Of a DNA stretch of 64,000 nucleotides, positions 34,362-42,268 are shown one piece after another. Every line of letters begins with the position of its first letter. Positions within the stretch are counted from its first letter, which is position 1. Where the stretch lies: assembly GCF_000526155.1 (NCBI RefSeq), contig NZ_JAFN01000001.1:3350264-3414263 (forward strand), written 5' to 3'. Source of the stretch: Deferrisoma camini S3R1. Its GTDB lineage: Bacteria; Desulfobacterota; Deferrisomatia; Deferrisomatales; Deferrisomataceae. The notes beneath the pieces are model-generated. The model was not told the DNA's origin, made no database searches, and saw nothing but the letters and a program-made list of their open reading frames with translations. Made by a program: the position numbers and the translations under genes.

Positions 34362-34733
34362 ATGAAGACGATCTTGTTGGTGGACGATTCCAGCACGCTG
34401 CGGATGAGCATGACCTCGATTCTCTCGAAAGCCGGGTACCAGGCCGAGGAGGCTCCGAGCGCGGAGCACGCTTTGGACAAGCTGAAGTCCGGTCTCAAAC
34501 CGAACCTCATCATCACCGACCTGAACATGCCGGGGATGGACGGGATCGGCCTGATTCGGGAGGCGCGCAAGCTTCCGGGCCTACGGTTCACCCCCATCCT
34601 GATGCTCACCACGGAGTCCCAGCAAGCCAAGCGCCAAGAGGCGCGGGCGGCCGGGGCGACCGGCTGGTTGGTGAAACCTGTTGCGGCCGAAGACCTTCTC
34701 AAGGTGATCAAGCAGGTCGTTCCCGGCGCGTAG
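34362..34733 (+). CDS. cheY: CheY-like response regulator (second copy)
   Basis: 123 residues with a strong GGAGGAGGG ribosome site. Receiver features: [17 protein letters not shown], Asp in [19 protein letters not shown], Thr in [13 protein letters not shown], Lys in [14 protein letters not shown]. It resembles CheY proteins of alternative-function chemosensory clusters more closely than the first copy does. It lies between the STAS-like gene and the membrane receptor. Confidence 0.93.
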   Translation: MKTILLVDDSSTLRMSMTSILSKAGYQAEEAPSAEHALDKLKSGLKPNLIITDLNMPGMDGIGLIREARKLPGLRFTPILMLTTESQQAKRQEARAAGATGWLVKPVAAEDLLKVIKQVVPGA

Positions 34734-34783
34734 AGAGTGGCTTGCGACACCTTTCCCCTGACCCCGAACACACAGAGGTTCCG

Positions 34784-36043
34784 ATGGACCGAGTGGATCC
34801 CCGCGCTCACGTGCTGATGACGCGCCGGACAACGTGGTGGATGGGAGCGCTGCTCCTCGGGGTGTCCGTGTGCGAAGTGGTAGCCCAAGGATGGACCGAT
34901 CTGGGGAGCCCTTCGACCCACGGGGCCGTCAAGGGGTGGCTGGGGCTCCTGACCGCCGGGTTGGCTGGGGGGGTAGGAAGCCTGCTCGTGGCCGCGGCGA
35001 TGCGGGATGCACAGGCCCTCAAAGAGTGTGTGCGAGCACAAGAGGACGCGCGTTGCTGGCGGGAGGTGGTGGACGCGATCCTGGGCTCATTGGATGCGTA
35101 CGCTAGGGTTCGGGGGATTCTTCGAGGACAACTGGAAGGAGTGAGCGAGATCACCGAGGAAGCAGCCCGGGACATCGTGGAGCGGCTCCAACGCTTGGAC
35201 ACTCTGGTGCGGGAGATGACGGTCCGTATCCAGACCGCCATGGAAGAGATCGAATCGTTGGCGGTGCAGGTTCGGGAAAACCGCGAGCGGGATCTGGAGG
35301 TGCTCCGGAGCATGCAGGCGTATCTAACAGGCCGGCATCAGGAGATGGAGGAGGAATGGCGTCGGGTGGAGCAGGTGTTGGCCGAGGCGGAGGAACTGCG
35401 CACGGTCACCGCCATGGTGAAGGATATCGCGGACCGGACCAACCTGTTGGCGTTGAACGCGGCCATCGAAGCGGCTCGGGTCGGACAGGCTGGGAAGGGG
35501 TTCGGTGTGGTCGCCGCGGAGATCCGGGCGCTGTCCCAAAAGTCGGCGGAGGCTGCGCGGAAGATCGAAAAGGGAATATCGGAGATGGTGGAGTCGGTGC
35601 GGGCCAAGTTCGCCCGCCAACTCGACGCCACGGCCCGGAAAAAGCAGATCCGGATGCTGGAGGAGGTGGGCACCGCCTTGACCACGGTCGGAGCCGCCTC
35701 TGCTGAGGTGCCGGCCGTAATTCAAGAGGTGCTGGATGCGACCCGGCGGACCAACGATGAAGTCGCCCGGGTGATCATGGACGGGTTGGCGAGCATCCAG
35801 TTCCAGGACATCACTCGCCAGCGGTTGGAGCAGGTGACGGGGGTGCTCGAACAAATGGATCACCACTCGGAGGTGCTGGTAGGATGCGGGCGAAGTGGTG
35901 ACGCGAAAGCGGTGCCGCCCTTCGATGTGGACGAGATTGCAGCGGGGTACACCATGCGCGGACAGCGAGCCATCCACCAGCAGGAGGGGGGCGCGGCACA
36001 AGACGTTTTGGAAGACGAGGGGCCCAAAATCGAGCTTTTCTAG
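34784..36043 (+). CDS. Membrane chemoreceptor-like protein with a CheZ-type DxxxQ motif
   Basis: 419 residues from the ATG at 34784 (AGAGG upstream). Two hydrophobic spans at about 17-36 and 52-71 have only a short loop between them, so there is no periplasmic sensor domain. A long coiled coil contains a hairpin tip ([37 protein letters not shown]). Beyond it, residues 338-350 read [13 protein letters not shown], with Asp342 and Gln346 spaced as in the catalytic Asp-Gln pair of CheZ phosphatase (DFQDLTGQ). The C-terminus is acidic and ends in KIELF, reminiscent of the CheY-binding tail of CheZ. It may combine receptor and CheY-phosphatase roles; that is inference. Confidence 0.8.
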   Translation: MDRVDPRAHVLMTRRTTWWMGALLLGVSVCEVVAQGWTDLGSPSTHGAVKGWLGLLTAGLAGGVGSLLVAAAMRDAQALKECVRAQEDARCWREVVDAILGSLDAYARVRGILRGQLEGVSEITEEAARDIVERLQRLDTLVREMTVRIQTAMEEIESLAVQVRENRERDLEVLRSMQAYLTGRHQEMEEEWRRVEQVLAEAEELRTVTAMVKDIADRTNLLALNAAIEAARVGQAGKGFGVVAAEIRALSQKSAEAARKIEKGISEMVESVRAKFARQLDATARKKQIRMLEEVGTALTTVGAASAEVPAVIQEVLDATRRTNDEVARVIMDGLASIQFQDITRQRLEQVTGVLEQMDHHSEVLVGCGRSGDAKAVPPFDVDEIAAGYTMRGQRAIHQQEGGAAQDVLEDEGPKIELF

Positions 36044-36136
36044 AAAAGACGCTCGGGTGCGTGTAGGAAGGGGAACAGGGAGGGGCAGACGGAATGAGAA
36101 CGTTGTCCGTTCCCCCGCGCGGGAGGAGAGAGCGCG

Positions 36137-37144
36137 TTGCCAGGAGAGAGCCAAGAGGCTGAGCCACACGTTTCGGCGCTATCAGAGGCCGCCCGGCAGA
36201 CGGCGAAGTCGATCCGAACGCAGGTGTGGGTGATGGCCGGGGGGCTCTTGCTCGTCATCGGCGCTTCGTTGGGGTGGAATCTGTGGAGCGTCGAGAAGCA
36301 CGCCAGAGGCCTGGAATGGGAGGCTGCCCGGAGCATTGCGGATACCATTGTGGCCATGCGGGCGTGGACGGCGAAGCAAGGGGGGATCTACGTACCGGTT
36401 TCCGATCGCGTACCCCCCAACCCGTACCTGAAGGTGGCAGATCGGGACGTGACCGACGACCGGGGCCGACGGCTCACCAAGATAAACCCCGCCTACTTGA
36501 CGCGGCTCGTGGCTGGAGAATTGCCGAGCCAGACGGGGATCGAGATCCGTTTGGTGAGCGACCGGCCCCTGCGGCCGGACAACCGCCCCCGGCGGTGGGA
36601 AGCAGAGGCGTTGGAGTTCCTGAAGACCCAAGGGGCAACGGAATGGGGGCAAGAGGAACTACGGCGGGACGGGCGCGTGGCGTTCCGGTATGTCAGGGCC
36701 TTGCCGGCCGAGGCTGCTTGCCTCAAGTGCCATGGGGCGCAAGGGTACCGCAAAGGAGATCTCAAGGGAGGGCTGAGCATCTCCCTGGACTACACATCGG
36801 CGTTTGAGGTGACCAGGGCACGCCAGGGGAGCCTAGCGATCTGGCACGGGACCATTGCCCTGGTGTGCCTGCTCGGCCTGGGATGGCTCGGCCGGAAGCT
36901 TGTCCGGAAGGCAGAGGTCGTAGAGGGCTTCGTTGCTCGCCTTCGGGTGTTGGAGGGGCTGCTCCCGATCTGCTCGAGTTGCAAGAAGATCCGCCTGGAG
37001 GGGAGGGCGGAGTCCGATCAGGATGCATGGGTGGAGGTGGAAACCTACGTCGGGGAGCACACCCACGCCCAGTTCTCGCACGGCCTGTGCCCGGAGTGTT
37101 TGGAACGGTTGTATCCGGAGTTTTCGCGGCGGCGAGGCGGGTGA
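36137..37144 (+). CDS. Membrane sensor with Tll0287-like haem domain and Cys-rich C-terminal tail
   Basis: 335 residues from a TTG at 36137 behind GGAGGAGAG. Membrane spans lie at about 30-50 and 232-252. Between them is a DUF3365/Tll0287-like domain (GIYVPVSDRVPPNPYLKVAD, TKINPAYLTRLVAGEL, EAACLKCHGAQGYRKGDLKG) with one CxxCH for covalent haem. This domain is known as a periplasmic PAS-like redox or gas sensor. The C-terminal tail (LLPICSSCKKIRLEG ... FSHGLCPECLERLYPEF) is a four-cysteine motif I know from the ends of receiver proteins in Desulfobacterota. No kinase or receptor domain is attached, so the output must pass through a partner, possibly the adjacent chemosensory array. Confidence 0.8.
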   Translation: MPGESQEAEPHVSALSEAARQTAKSIRTQVWVMAGGLLLVIGASLGWNLWSVEKHARGLEWEAARSIADTIVAMRAWTAKQGGIYVPVSDRVPPNPYLKVADRDVTDDRGRRLTKINPAYLTRLVAGELPSQTGIEIRLVSDRPLRPDNRPRRWEAEALEFLKTQGATEWGQEELRRDGRVAFRYVRALPAEAACLKCHGAQGYRKGDLKGGLSISLDYTSAFEVTRARQGSLAIWHGTIALVCLLGLGWLGRKLVRKAEVVEGFVARLRVLEGLLPICSSCKKIRLEGRAESDQDAWVEVETYVGEHTHAQFSHGLCPECLERLYPEFSRRRGG

Positions 37145-37185
37145 CGTCCGTCGCCAGGTTGATAGCCTTTCATCCGCCCAGCATC

Positions 37186-37848
37186 TCAACGACCCGTCGA
37201 TCCGTCCGTGCGCAGCACCCCCGTGATCACGCCGTGGCAGCGGCAGGCCGTGGCCACCAGCGCCGGGCCGGTGTGGGCCGTGAGCCGGGCCAGCAGGTCG
37301 AGGAACTCCTCCGGCCGGCACCCGCCGACCCCCGGTGCGAGCTGGTGGCTTCGCAGGACGAACGGGCGAAAGGTGGGAACTTCCAGCTCTGCGAGCAGGC
37401 GGAACAGGTCCTTCGGCCTGGGCTTCCCCGTGACCGTGCACCGGTCGGCCGGTTCGGGGCAGTCGGGGGGGCATCGCCAGTCGGCGTGGCTCGTGTAGAT
37501 CTCGTCGGCCGAGGCCCGCAGGGCGTGGGGAACCGCCCGCTCCACCTCGGCGGGGATCGGATGGCGGACCAGCCGGTCGGGCCCCAGCTCGGCCAGGCAC
37601 CACAAGGCCGCCAGGTGCACCGGCACGGCCGGCACGATCCAGTCGGCCCCGCCCGGGCCCAGCACATGCTCCTTTTGTTCGGAGAGGAACCCCACCGCGT
37701 CGGCCACCTGGGTCTCGGCGCCGAGGCGCCGGGCGGCCTCCAGCCCTGCGGGGTCCCGGTCCACCACCCGCACCGAGGCCCCGGCCGCGACCAGCTTGGC
37801 CGCGGCCCGGGTACCGAACCGTCCTCCCCCCAGAATCCAGACGCGCAA
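37186..37848 (-). CDS. NAD(P)-binding Rossmann-fold protein of unknown role
   Basis: 220 residues if translation starts at the TTG at 37848, which has AGGAG seven bases upstream; an ATG at 37869 is in frame but has no site. The N-terminus RVWILGGGRFGTRAAAKLVAAG is a dinucleotide-binding fold with an acidic residue at the end of strand 2 (RVVDRDP). The rest contains a cysteine group CPPDCPEPADRC and a late CRCHG, possibly metal or cluster ligands. Length and the first half resemble siroheme-synthase-like or TrkA-N-like proteins but no closer match is clear. It lies between the chemosensory and corrinoid regions, convergent with the former. Confidence 0.6.
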   Translation of the reverse strand: MRVWILGGGRFGTRAAAKLVAAGASVRVVDRDPAGLEAARRLGAETQVADAVGFLSEQKEHVLGPGGADWIVPAVPVHLAALWCLAELGPDRLVRHPIPAEVERAVPHALRASADEIYTSHADWRCPPDCPEPADRCTVTGKPRPKDLFRLLAELEVPTFRPFVLRSHQLAPGVGGCRPEEFLDLLARLTAHTGPALVATACRCHGVITGVLRTDGSTGR

Positions 37849-37879
37849 AGCTTCGGCTCCTGTTTCCATGTAACTTCGG

Positions 37880-38068
37880 TCTGCGGTCGTCGGTCGTCGG
37901 TCGACGGTCTTCGGTCTGGGGCCTTCGGCCCGCTAGGCAGCTAGGCGGCCGGGCGGCTCTCGGATCGTGCCAAAGGCCGGGGAGCATGGGGCCTCCTGGA
38001 GCGCCCGCCCAACGGTCAGAGGTCCCCGGAATTTCTCTAGTTTCTAGTCTCTAGTTTCTAGTCTCTAG
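37880..38068. repeat. Intergenic repeat block: TTCG hairpin and tandem 14-bp CTAG units
   Basis: The 337-base spacer 37849-38185 holds no gene. It contains GGTCGTCGGTCGTCGGTCGA, the hairpin GGGCCTTCGGCCC (37919-37931), CTAGGCAGCTAGGCGGCCGG, and two perfect tandem copies of TTTCTAGTCTCTAG (38041-38054 and 38055-38068) preceded by a partial one. The block resembles that at 10051-10153 nearly unit for unit. Confidence 0.7.
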
Positions 38069-38185
38069 CTCGCCCCGGGCCAACGAACGTTACCCTTCCC
38101 CTTGTAGGGCCCCGAAGGGGCCTGGACGGGCATCCCAGCGGGTCAAAGGCCCCATTCTCCCCTTGGCGTCGGCCGAGGGGCAAGG

Positions 38186-39301
38186 TCACCCCGAGCGGTT
38201 GAGGGAGAACCGCACGGGCACCACCACCTCGGACGCCACGGGCTCGCCACCGCGCACCGCCGGACGGAACCGCCAGCCTCGCACCGCCTCGAGGGCGGCC
38301 CGGTCGAGCACCCGGTAGCCCGAGCTCTGCTCCACCGAGGCGTCGAGCACCCGGCCGTCGGGCGACACCCGTACCCGGAGCCGCACCACCCCCTGCCACC
38401 CCCGCCGCCGGGCCAGGCGCGGGTAGGGGGGCGGCGTGATCGCGGCGTAGTCGGGTTGGGCGTCCCGGTCCCCCACGTTCGTCCTGGCAGTGCCGGTCCC
38501 TTCGGAAGGCGCCGGCCCGGGCATGCTTCCGGCCCCGGAGGGTGGGTCGGGCGCGGCCTGGGCGCTGGGAACCGCACCCGCCCGGGCAGGAGGGCCGGCC
38601 GGCGCTTTCGGAGCAGGCCCCTCCACGGCGAGGGAGGCGGCCGCCGGGCCAGCCAGAGGTCCGTCCGTCCGGGCCGGCGCGGAACGCTCGGCCTCCGGGG
38701 GTGCCGCAGGTTCCTTGGGCAGGGCCTCGGCCGCCCGCGGTGGTTCGGACGGCGGGGGGGGCTCTGGAAGGTCGGCCGGCCGAGCCTCCGCAGGGGGAGC
38801 GGGGGGCTCGGGCTCGGGGACCTCGTGGGAGGCCGCGGCGGGAGGAGGGGGCTGCGGCTTCGGCTCGGAAACCGGCACCGGCTCCGGCCGGGGCCGTGGG
38901 GGGGCGGCCTCCTTAGCGGGTTCGGGCCTGGGGCGGTGCTCGATCGTGCGTGGCGCGGTTCGGTCGGTCCGCCGGGGGATGCGGGCCGGCTGGCGGCGGC
39001 GGATCTCCACGGTGGTCCGGCCGGACCGCTTCGGCGGGGCGGAGGTCTTGACCGCGGTCTCGCGCCGGACGGGTCGGCGCGGCGCGGCCCTCGGGGCCTC
39101 GCCGCCCCGGCCCTTGGCCGATACCCCCTTCTCTCCCCCCGGGGCGGGGGCCGGAGCCGCGTCCACCAGCAGGACCCGCACGGGCACCGGGGCGGAGGGT
39201 CTGGCCCTGCCGCCCGGCCCTGCGGCCACCCACAGCGAGATCCCCAGGGCGTGGATCGCGAGGGAGACCGCGAGCCACCGCTCCAGCCCGGATGCGGTCA
39301 T
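38186..39301 (-). CDS. tonB: TonB energy-transducing protein
   Basis: 371 residues; the ATG at 39301 overlaps the ABC ATPase stop as ATGA. An N-terminal membrane anchor (WLAVSLAIHALGISLWVAAG) is followed by a very long Pro/Glu/Ala/Arg-rich span (about 40-285) able to cross the periplasm. The C-terminal TonB domain is clear (TPPPYPRLARRRGWQGVVRL, GRVLDASVEQSSGYRVLDRA, VRGWRFRPA). It couples the proton-motive force to outer-membrane receptors through ExbB/ExbD, which are not in this window. Its place at the end of the btu operon suggests a TonB dedicated to corrinoid uptake. Confidence 0.9.
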   Translation of the reverse strand: MTASGLERWLAVSLAIHALGISLWVAAGPGGRARPSAPVPVRVLLVDAAPAPAPGGEKGVSAKGRGGEAPRAAPRRPVRRETAVKTSAPPKRSGRTTVEIRRRQPARIPRRTDRTAPRTIEHRPRPEPAKEAAPPRPRPEPVPVSEPKPQPPPPAAASHEVPEPEPPAPPAEARPADLPEPPPPSEPPRAAEALPKEPAAPPEAERSAPARTDGPLAGPAAASLAVEGPAPKAPAGPPARAGAVPSAQAAPDPPSGAGSMPGPAPSEGTGTARTNVGDRDAQPDYAAITPPPYPRLARRRGWQGVVRLRVRVSPDGRVLDASVEQSSGYRVLDRAALEAVRGWRFRPAVRGGEPVASEVVVPVRFSLNRSG

Positions 39302-40107
39302 GGGGACTCCTCCGCGACCGGATCCCTGGCGGGCAGCACCGGCAGCACCCGGGGCCGGCCGGTGGCCGGGTCGGGCTCCACCCGCACGACCACCGAGAAC
39401 GCCTCCCGGATCCTCGCCGGCGTCAGCACCTGCCACGGGGTGCCCACGGCCAACGGTTCTCCCCCGGGAGAGAGCAGCAGCAGCCGGTCCGAGATGGCGG
39501 CGGCCAGGTCGAAGTCGTGGGTCACGTGCACGATGGTCCGGTCCTCGTCCCGGTGGAGCCGTACCAGGAGCTCGGCGATGCCGAGGCGGTGGCGGATGTC
39601 CAGGTGGCTGGTGGCCTCGTCCAGCAGCAGGATCGGGGTCTCCTGGGCGAGCGCCCGGGCCAGCACCACCCGCTGGAGCTCCCCGCCGCTCAACCGGGTG
39701 ACCGGCCGCCGGGCGAGGTGCAGGGTGTCGGTCAGGGTCAGGGCCTTGTCCACCGCTGCCCGGTCGCCTCGTCGCGGTCCTCCGATCCCCGGGGCGTGGG
39801 CGAAGCGGCCCATGGCCACGAACTCCCACGCCGTGTACGGAAACGGCGTGGCCGTGGCTTGGGGCACCACGGCCATCCAGCGGGCCAGCTCCCGCCGCCG
39901 GTACCGGTGTACGGGCCGGCCGTCGAGCCGCACCCGCCCGGCTTCCGGCACGAGCGCCCCGCGCATCAGGCGCAGCAGGGTGGACTTGCCGCACCCGTTG
40001 GGACCCAGGACGCCCAGGATCTCGCCCCGGCGCACCTCCAGGGTCAACCCGCGGAGCACCGGCGGGCCGTCCCCGAACCGGAACGTGAGCTCCTCGATCC
40101 GGATCAC
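39298..40107 (-). CDS. btuD: ABC transporter ATP-binding protein, corrinoid type
   Basis: 269 residues from a GTG at 40107 overlapping the permease stop. Walker A is GPNGCGKSTLLRLM, the Q-loop VPQATATPFPYTAWEF, the signature LSGGELQRVVLARAL and Walker B PILLLDEATSHLDI, with the switch His in VHVTHDFD. It is the ATPase of a BtuCD/FecCDE-type importer. The family cannot be told apart by sequence alone; the corrinoid assignment rests on the riboswitch-headed operon. Confidence 0.9.
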   Translation of the reverse strand: MIRIEELTFRFGDGPPVLRGLTLEVRRGEILGVLGPNGCGKSTLLRLMRGALVPEAGRVRLDGRPVHRYRRRELARWMAVVPQATATPFPYTAWEFVAMGRFAHAPGIGGPRRGDRAAVDKALTLTDTLHLARRPVTRLSGGELQRVVLARALAQETPILLLDEATSHLDIRHRLGIAELLVRLHRDEDRTIVHVTHDFDLAAAISDRLLLLSPGGEPLAVGTPWQVLTPARIREAFSVVVRVEPDPATGRPRVLPVLPARDPVAEESP

Positions 40108-41099
40108 GCCCGTCCGTCCTTCTGGCGCAGCAGGTACAGGAAGAACGGAGCGCCCACCAGGGCCGTGACCACGCCCACCGGGACCTCGGCCGGCGCGAGC
40201 ACCGTGCGGGCCACGGCGTCGGCCCCGAGCAGGAACGCGGCGCCCAGCAGCGCGGAGGCGGGGAGCAGCCGCCGGTGCCCCGGGCCCCACACCAGGCGCA
40301 CGGCGTGAGGCACCACCAGTCCCACGAATCCCACCAGGCCGGCCAGGGCCACGGCCGCGGCGGTCAGCCCCCCGGCCGCTCCGAGCAGCAGCAGCCGCGC
40401 CCGTCCCACGTCCAGGCCCAGGTCGGCCGCGGTCTCCTCCCCCTGGGTCAGCAGGTCCAGGGCCGGGGCCTGGAGCCAGAGAACCAGGAATGCGACCCCG
40501 GCCCACAGCCCGGCAGCCGGAAGCCACCCGGGCGACGCCCCCGACAGGTCCCCGGCCAGCCAGAAGATCGCGGTTCGTACCGGGTCGGAGGGGGAAGTCC
40601 ACAGCAGGAACAGGAGCAGGGCTGAGCAGAAGCTGCCCACCATCACGCCCGACAGGATCAGGGTGCGGGGCGAGCCCCGGTGGGCCCGGGCCACCACGTA
40701 CACGAACCCCAAGGCTGCCACCGCGCCCAGGAACGCGGCCGCGGGCACGGCCAGGGGGGTGGTCAGGCCCAGGGACAGCGCGGCCACGGCCCCCAGGGCC
40801 GCGCCTCCGGACACCCCCAGGATGTACGGGTCGGCCAAGGGGTTGCGCAGCAGGCCCTGGAACGCCCCGCCGGCCGCGCCCAGCCCCGCCCCCACCAGGG
40901 CGGCCAGGGCCGCCCTGGGCAGCCGCACCCGGAGCACGATCGCCACGTGTGTCGGGTCGGCGCGGCCGTTGCCCAGCAGGATGCTGCCGATCTCGCCCCA
41001 CGAGAGCCGCAGCGACCCGGCCCACAGGGACAGGCCCAGGCTCGCGAGGACCAGGGCGGGGAGCACGGCCGCCCAGGGCAGTCGCCGTTGGGGGGTCAT
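40104..41099 (-). CDS. btuC: ABC transporter permease, corrinoid type
   Basis: 331 residues from the ATG at 41099, overlapping the binding-protein stop as ATGA. The sequence is strongly hydrophobic with about ten spans. FecCD-family hallmarks: RLPRAALAALVGAGLGAAGG, FQGLLRNPLADPYILGVSGGA, ATPase-contact region VALAGLVGFVGLVVPHAVRL and the C-terminal EVPVGVVTALVGAPFFLYLL. It forms the membrane channel with the ATPase encoded downstream. Confidence 0.92.
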   Translation of the reverse strand: MTPQRRLPWAAVLPALVLASLGLSLWAGSLRLSWGEIGSILLGNGRADPTHVAIVLRVRLPRAALAALVGAGLGAAGGAFQGLLRNPLADPYILGVSGGAALGAVAALSLGLTTPLAVPAAAFLGAVAALGFVYVVARAHRGSPRTLILSGVMVGSFCSALLLFLLWTSPSDPVRTAIFWLAGDLSGASPGWLPAAGLWAGVAFLVLWLQAPALDLLTQGEETAADLGLDVGRARLLLLGAAGGLTAAAVALAGLVGFVGLVVPHAVRLVWGPGHRRLLPASALLGAAFLLGADAVARTVLAPAEVPVGVVTALVGAPFFLYLLRQKDGRA

Positions 41100-41995
41100 G
41101 GGCCTTCCTCCGGAAACGCGTCCGGGTGGATGGCGCGGGCCAGGGCCCGCAAGCCCCGTGCGAGCCGCGGCCCGGGGCGGTGGATCCAGTCGGCCGGGAT
41201 CTCGACCACCCGGCCGGCGGCCACGGCCTTGAGTTCGGGCCACCGGTCGAACAGCCGGCCCGGCGAGGGCTGGCCCGGATGGGGCGACACCACCACCACG
41301 TCCGGGTCTGCCGCCAGCAGGGACTCGGGGCCCCACGTGGGGTACCGCGACGGTCCGGCGGGCACCACGTTGCGGCCTCCGGCCGTTTCGATGAGGTCGT
41401 GGGCCAGGGTGCCGGGGCCGGCCACCACCAGGGGCTCGACCATGACGCACAGGAGCACGCGGGGCCGGGGAAGATCCCGCACCCGGTCCCGGACCTCTGC
41501 CACGGCGCGCTCCAGGCCGGCCGCGAGCCGCTCGCCCGCCCGGGCCGCCCCCACCACCCGGCCCACCCGGCGGAGCATCGCCACGGTGCTGGCGAGGCTC
41601 CGGGGATACACCACGTACACCGGGATCCCCAGGCCCTCGAGGCGGTCGATCAGCGGGGGAGGGGTCGCGTCGGCCGAGCCGAACACGAGATCCGGGGCCA
41701 GGGCCACGATGGCCTCCAGGCTGGGGTCTGCGTAGCCGCCCACCTTGGGCTTGGATTGGGCCTCGGCCGGAAAGGTGCAGAACCGGGTGACCCCGGCCAC
41801 CCGGTCCTGCACGCCCAGGGCGTAGAGCACCTCGGTCACGCTGGGCACCAGCGACACGATCCGCCCCGGCCGGTCCGGCACCTCGACCCGGCGGCCGAGC
41901 GCATCGGTCCAGGCGGCCGCGCCGGCGACCGACGCGCCCGCCACCAGCATCAGGGCGAGGATGCCCGCTCTCAGGAAAAGGGCTCGGCCGCTCAA
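41096..41995 (-). CDS. btuF: Periplasmic corrinoid-binding protein of the ABC importer
   Basis: 299 residues if the TTG at 41995 is the start; this gives a compact signal peptide (FLRAGILALMLVAGASVAGA). No good ribosome site is seen because the 263-bp repeat element ends only ten bases upstream. A longer frame continues into the element and is unlikely. BtuF/FecB-type features: RRVEVPDRPGRIVSLVPSVT, ALGVQDRVAGVTRFC, GYADPSLEAIVALAPDLVF, and ESLLAADPDVVVVSP. It captures the ligand from the receptor and hands it to the permease. Confidence 0.85.
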   Translation of the reverse strand: MSGRALFLRAGILALMLVAGASVAGAAAWTDALGRRVEVPDRPGRIVSLVPSVTEVLYALGVQDRVAGVTRFCTFPAEAQSKPKVGGYADPSLEAIVALAPDLVFGSADATPPPLIDRLEGLGIPVYVVYPRSLASTVAMLRRVGRVVGAARAGERLAAGLERAVAEVRDRVRDLPRPRVLLCVMVEPLVVAGPGTLAHDLIETAGGRNVVPAGPSRYPTWGPESLLAADPDVVVVSPHPGQPSPGRLFDRWPELKAVAAGRVVEIPADWIHRPGPRLARGLRALARAIHPDAFPEEGP

Positions 41996-42005
41996 TGGGA
42001 GTTCA

Positions 42006-42268
42006 TACCGAGTTGGGTTCAAACCGAGAGCCCTGGGGGGCGGGGCAAGGGACCTGTCTCCGGCCGGGCGCGAAGCCGGGCATTGAGATTCGCCGCGCAG
42101 GCACGGGACGGCGGAGCTGGCTTCATGGCTACCCGGTGGAATCCGTACCATTTCGCAGTCCAAACGCCGGAAGCGGTGCGCGGCGAGCCAAGGGGCCGCG
42201 CCCGGCTCTCCGACAGGTTCCTTGCCCCTCCGAGCAGAGGGCCTAATAGCTTTAAAGGCAACTTGGTA
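42006..42268 (+). mobile_element. MITE-like 263-bp inverted-repeat element, copy 1
   Basis: Flanked by TA at each end. The terminal inverted repeats read TACCGAGTTGGG and, on the other strand, TACCAAGTTGCC, and the inverted symmetry extends to GGGGCAAGG a little further in. It encodes no transposase. It fills exactly the gap between the beta-propeller stop codon (42269-42271) and the btuF start, so it looks inserted into a tight operon. A copy of identical length lies at 55242-55504. TA duplication points to mobilisation by an IS630/Tc1-mariner-type transposase. Confidence 0.75.

Noticed and set aside
41996-42163. N-terminal extension of btuF into the repeat element
   Set aside because: The added 56 residues derive from the mobile repeat and would precede the signal peptide.
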